Of a stretch of 64,000 bases of DNA, positions 61,499-64,000 are shown one piece after another. The first letter of the stretch is position 1. The number at the start of each line of letters is the position of its first letter. The stretch covers positions 124,001-188,000 of the forward strand of contig NZ_WQMS01000006.1 of the NCBI RefSeq assembly GCF_009753715.1, given 5' to 3'. Origin of the DNA: Sphingomonas horti (GTDB lineage Bacteria; Pseudomonadota; Alphaproteobacteria; Sphingomonadales; Sphingomonadaceae). The notes beneath the pieces were generated by a model. That model did no database searches. It was given only the letters and a program-made list of their open reading frames with translations, and had not been told where the DNA came from. The position numbers were made by a program, and so were the translations under genes.

Positions 61499-62554
61499 TC
61501 AGGCGGCGATGCGCATCGGGTCAAGGCCGGCCAGGAAGGTCTGGCGCCGGGCTGACGGGATCGCGCGCGGCACCTTGCCCGCGACCGCGTCCGCCATCGC
61601 GCGGATGTGATCGGGGGTGGTGCCGCAGCAGCCGCCGACGATGTTGATCAGCCCTTCGTCCGCCCAGCCGCGCATGAAGCCGGCGGTCGTGTCCGGCGAT
61701 TCGTCATAGGCGCCGAGGTCGTTGGGCAGGCCGGCATTGGGATAGACCATCAGCAGCGTGTCGGCGATCGGCGACAGCGAAGCGACGCTCGGCCGAAGCT
61801 GCGGCGCGCCGAATGAGCAATTGAGGCCGATCGTCAGCGGCCGCGCGTGGCGCACCGAGGCCCAGAAGCTCTCGATCGAATGGCCGGACAGGTTACGGCC
61901 CGACATGTCGGTGATCGTGAAGCTGATCATCAGGGGCACTTCGCGCCCGCGCGCCTCGCCCGCCTCGATCGCAGCCATGATGCCGGCCTTGGCGTTCAGC
62001 GTGTCGAAGATGGTTTCGATCAGGATGAAGTCGACGCCGCCGTCCAGCAGCGCGTCGGCCTGCTCGCGATAGACGGCCTTCAGCTCGTCGAACGAGATCG
62101 CGCGATAGCCGGGATCGTTGACGTCCGGCGACAATGACAGCGTCTTGTTGGTCGGGCCGATCGCGCCGGCGACGAAGCGCGGGCGCCCGTCGGCGGCTTC
62201 GGCGGCGCTGGCGGCCTCGCGCGCGATCCGCGCCGAAGCGAGGTTGATGTCGCGGACCAGATGCTCGGCGCCGTAATCGGCCTGACTCACCGCATTGGCG
62301 TTGAACGTATTGGTCGAGACGATGTCCGACCCGGCATCCAGATACGCCTCGGTGATCTTCGCGACCACCTGCGGCTGGGTGAGCGCCAGCAGGTCGTTAT
62401 TGCCCTTCTGGTCGTGGCCGAGATCGAGCGATCCGCGATAGTCCGCCTCGGTCAGCCGGTATGACTGGATCATCGTCCCGAACGCGCCGTCGGTCAGCAG
62501 GATGCGCTTCGCGGCTTCGGCGCGCAGGCGCCGGGCGGCTTCGGATGTGATCAT
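61499..62554 (-). CDS. Methionine synthase, homocysteine-binding part
   Basis: 351 aa. Homocysteine S-methyltransferase barrel: [51 protein letters not shown], and the zinc cysteines in [12 protein letters not shown] and [13 protein letters not shown]. It is the first module of MetH as a separate chain, to act with the 873-aa cobalamin subunit encoded next. Start ATG 62554 overlaps the metF stop (ATGA), giving a tightly coupled metF-metH unit. Confidence 0.94.
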   Translation of the reverse strand: MITSEAARRLRAEAAKRILLTDGAFGTMIQSYRLTEADYRGSLDLGHDQKGNNDLLALTQPQVVAKITEAYLDAGSDIVSTNTFNANAVSQADYGAEHLVRDINLASARIAREAASAAEAADGRPRFVAGAIGPTNKTLSLSPDVNDPGYRAISFDELKAVYREQADALLDGGVDFILIETIFDTLNAKAGIMAAIEAGEARGREVPLMISFTITDMSGRNLSGHSIESFWASVRHARPLTIGLNCSFGAPQLRPSVASLSPIADTLLMVYPNAGLPNDLGAYDESPDTTAGFMRGWADEGLINIVGGCCGTTPDHIRAMADAVAGKVPRAIPSARRQTFLAGLDPMRIAA

Positions 62555-63492
62555 GCGGCCTTCTCCTGTGCCGTCGCGACCGGCCGTAGCCCGAGCAGAT
62601 GGCAGATCGCGTAGGCGAGCTCGGCGCGGTTCAAGGTGTAGAAATGGAAATGGCGAACGCCGCCGGCATAGAGCTTGCGGCAGAGCTCGGCGGCTAGCGT
62701 CGCGGCGACCAGCTGGCGCGCGGCCGGGCGGTCGTCCAGCCCCTCGAACAGCCGATCCATCCAGCCCGGGATTTCCGCGCCGCACAGCCCCGCGAACTTG
62801 CGGGTCTGCGCGACGTTCGAGACAGGCAGGATGCCCGGCACGATCTCCGACTCGATCCCCGCCGCCGCTGCCGCGTCGCGGAAGCGGAAGAAACAGTCCG
62901 GCGAGAAGAAGAATTGGGTGATCGCCCGTGTCGCGCCGGAATCGAGCTTGCGCTTCAGATTATCGAGATCCGCGACCTGTGTGCCCGAATCCGGGTGGCA
63001 TTCGGGATAGGCGGCGACCGAGATTTCGAACGGGTGCAGGCTGCGCAGGCCGGCGACCAGTTCGGCCGCATTGGCATAGCCGCCCGGGTGTGCGCGAAAC
63101 GGTTCGCCCGCCACCGGCGGATCGCCGCGGAGCGCGACGATGTGGCGCACGCCGGCCGCCCAATATTCCTCGGCAACAGCATCGATTTCGGCCCGGCTGG
63201 CCTCGACGCAAGTCAGGTGCGCGGCGGCGGCAAGGCTGGTCTCGCGCTGGATGCGGGCGACGGTCGCGTGCGTGCGCTCGCGGGTCGACCCGCCCGCGCC
63301 ATAGGTGACGGAGACGAAGCGCGGCCCGAGCGGCGCCAGCGTCTGGACCGACTCCCAGAGCTGGGCTTCCATTTTTTCGGTCTTGGGCGGGAAGAATTCG
63401 AACGACACGCCGATATCGCCCGGCAGGCCGGCGAACAGCGGGGCGTCGAGCGCGCGCCGCGCTTCCTCCATCTGCGAAAGCGAGAGCGTCAT
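62551..63492 (-). CDS. metF: 5,10-methylenetetrahydrofolate reductase
   Basis: 313 aa TIM-barrel flavoprotein producing 5-methyl-THF for MetH. Motifs: VSFEFFPPKTEKMEAQLWE, FVSVTYGAGGSTRERTHATV, AHLTCVEASRAEID, HIVALRGDPP, ATRAITQFFFSPDCFFRF, and GVRHFHFYTLNRAELAYAI at the C-terminus. Overlaps the upstream methyltransferase gene and the downstream homocysteine-domain gene by four bases each. Confidence 0.96.
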   Translation of the reverse strand: MTLSLSQMEEARRALDAPLFAGLPGDIGVSFEFFPPKTEKMEAQLWESVQTLAPLGPRFVSVTYGAGGSTRERTHATVARIQRETSLAAAAHLTCVEASRAEIDAVAEEYWAAGVRHIVALRGDPPVAGEPFRAHPGGYANAAELVAGLRSLHPFEISVAAYPECHPDSGTQVADLDNLKRKLDSGATRAITQFFFSPDCFFRFRDAAAAAGIESEIVPGILPVSNVAQTRKFAGLCGAEIPGWMDRLFEGLDDRPAARQLVAATLAAELCRKLYAGGVRHFHFYTLNRAELAYAICHLLGLRPVATAQEKAA

Positions 63493-64000
63493 GCGGCTTT
63501 CTCCCGGACTGCGCTCGGCCGTTCGGCGAGCCAGAGCTTCACGGTCAGTTCGCCCCCTTCGAGTTCGCGGATCGCGCTGAGTTCGAGTCCGGCCGCGTTC
63601 AGCCAGCCCTCGATCTGTCCGTCGGAAAAGCCGAGCCGCTGATGCGCGTCGCGGGTGCGCAGCTCCTCGCGCTCGTGCGGCGCGAAGTCGACGATCAGCA
63701 TCCGCCCGCCATCGGCGACCAGCCGCGCTGCTTCGCCGAGCGCGGTGCCGGGCTGCGGCACGAAGTGCAGCACCTGGTGCAGGATCACGGTATCGGCCAG
63801 CCCATCGGCCAGCGGCAGGGCGGTCAAATCGCCCTGGCGCAGCTCGGCGGCGGGCACCGCCTCGGCCAGCTTGGCGCGGGCGAGGCGCAGCATTTCCGGC
63901 GACCGGTCGACGCCCAGCGCGCGCGTCGAGGAGGCGCCGAACAGCTCGATCATCCGGCCAGTGCCGGTGCCGAGATCGACCAGCCGGCCGACCGGCCGCT
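63489..64000 (-). CDS. SAM-dependent methyltransferase region of a probable ArsR-methyltransferase fusion, 5' end outside window
   Basis: The frame is open to the window edge. Visible are SAM motif I (VDLGTGTGRMIELFG), ALGVDRSPEMLRLARAKL, LRQGDLTALPLADGLADTVILHQVLHF and VADGGRMLIVDFAPHE, a class I methyltransferase. In alphaproteobacteria a gene directly before metF with this domain usually has an N-terminal ArsR winged helix of ~100 residues; that part would lie beyond base 64000, so the fusion is inferred. It probably regulates the metF-metH operon. Confidence 0.82.
   Translation of the reverse strand, partial: RPVGRLVDLGTGTGRMIELFGASSTRALGVDRSPEMLRLARAKLAEAVPAAELRQGDLTALPLADGLADTVILHQVLHFVPQPGTALGEAARLVADGGRMLIVDFAPHEREELRTRDAHQRLGFSDGQIEGWLNAAGLELSAIRELEGGELTVKLWLAERPSAVREKAA

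Overview
The window reads as a chromosomal segment of a high-GC alphaproteobacterium, most likely Sphingomonas or a close relative in Sphingomonadales. This rests on gene content (Tad/Cpa pilus locus, UrcA protein, GatCAB, two-gene MetH downstream of an ArsR/methyltransferase-metF pair, topoisomerase IB, GlpX) and on the strong G/C bias at third codon positions. No species is assigned. There are no rRNA genes, insertion sequences, integrases, CRISPR arrays or recognisable prophage; one tRNA (Asp, GUC) is present.

Layout. 1-6 kb: the end of a DUF559 endonuclease-like gene, glyS and ppdK. 5.8-13.2 kb (minus strand): a Tad/Cpa pilus operon cpaA-cpaB-cpaC-cpaD-cpaE-tadB-tadC, lacking the TadA/CpaF ATPase and any Flp pilin. 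13.2-17.5 kb: alpha/beta hydrolase, FAD oxidoreductase, GST, ruvX and a DUF3089 protein. 17.6-24 kb: gatC-gatA and gatB, separated by a three-gene glycan cassette (GT4, FkbM methyltransferase, GT2). 24-29.5 kb: ParDE-type toxin-antitoxin pair, ATP-dependent ligase, glpX, a second FAD oxidoreductase, and an ArsR regulator divergent from a NIPSNAP/ABM pair. 29.5-36 kb: alanine-rich exported protein, APC permease, UrcA protein, LytS/LytTR-type two-component pair and small unknown proteins. 36-39.5 kb: MscS channel, then topoisomerase IB behind two small genes, divergent from an S24-type repressor with three ordered operator-like sites. 39.5-48.4 kb: exported penicillin-acylase-family enzyme, 1056-residue BNR-repeat protein, small proteins and acnA. 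48.6-55.8 kb: glpK, AI-2E family permease, tRNA-Asp, folate cyclo-ligase, and acpP-fabF-mltG. 56.5-64 kb (minus strand): galT-galK, and a methionine/one-carbon operon (ArsR-methyltransferase, metF, two-part metH).

The most unusual feature is a population of palindromic repeats in at least four sequence families. Family A (about 150 bp, nested inverted repeats) occurs six times and family C twice. Two A copies and one C copy lie in frame inside glyS and lengthen the protein by roughly 140 residues. Another A copy forms the proline-rich tail of the DUF559 protein and supplies the apparent Shine-Dalgarno sequence of glyS. A further A copy supplies the apparent Shine-Dalgarno of glpK, and one overlaps the stop codon of glpX. 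They behave like genic palindromic elements (compare the Rickettsia palindromic elements) that also contribute translation signals.

Metabolic links: ppdK and glpX act in gluconeogenesis, galT/galK feed galactose in, glpK feeds glycerol in, and acnA serves the TCA cycle. The 5-formyl-THF cyclo-ligase, metF and metH share the folate pool. acpP, fabF and mltG serve the cell envelope.
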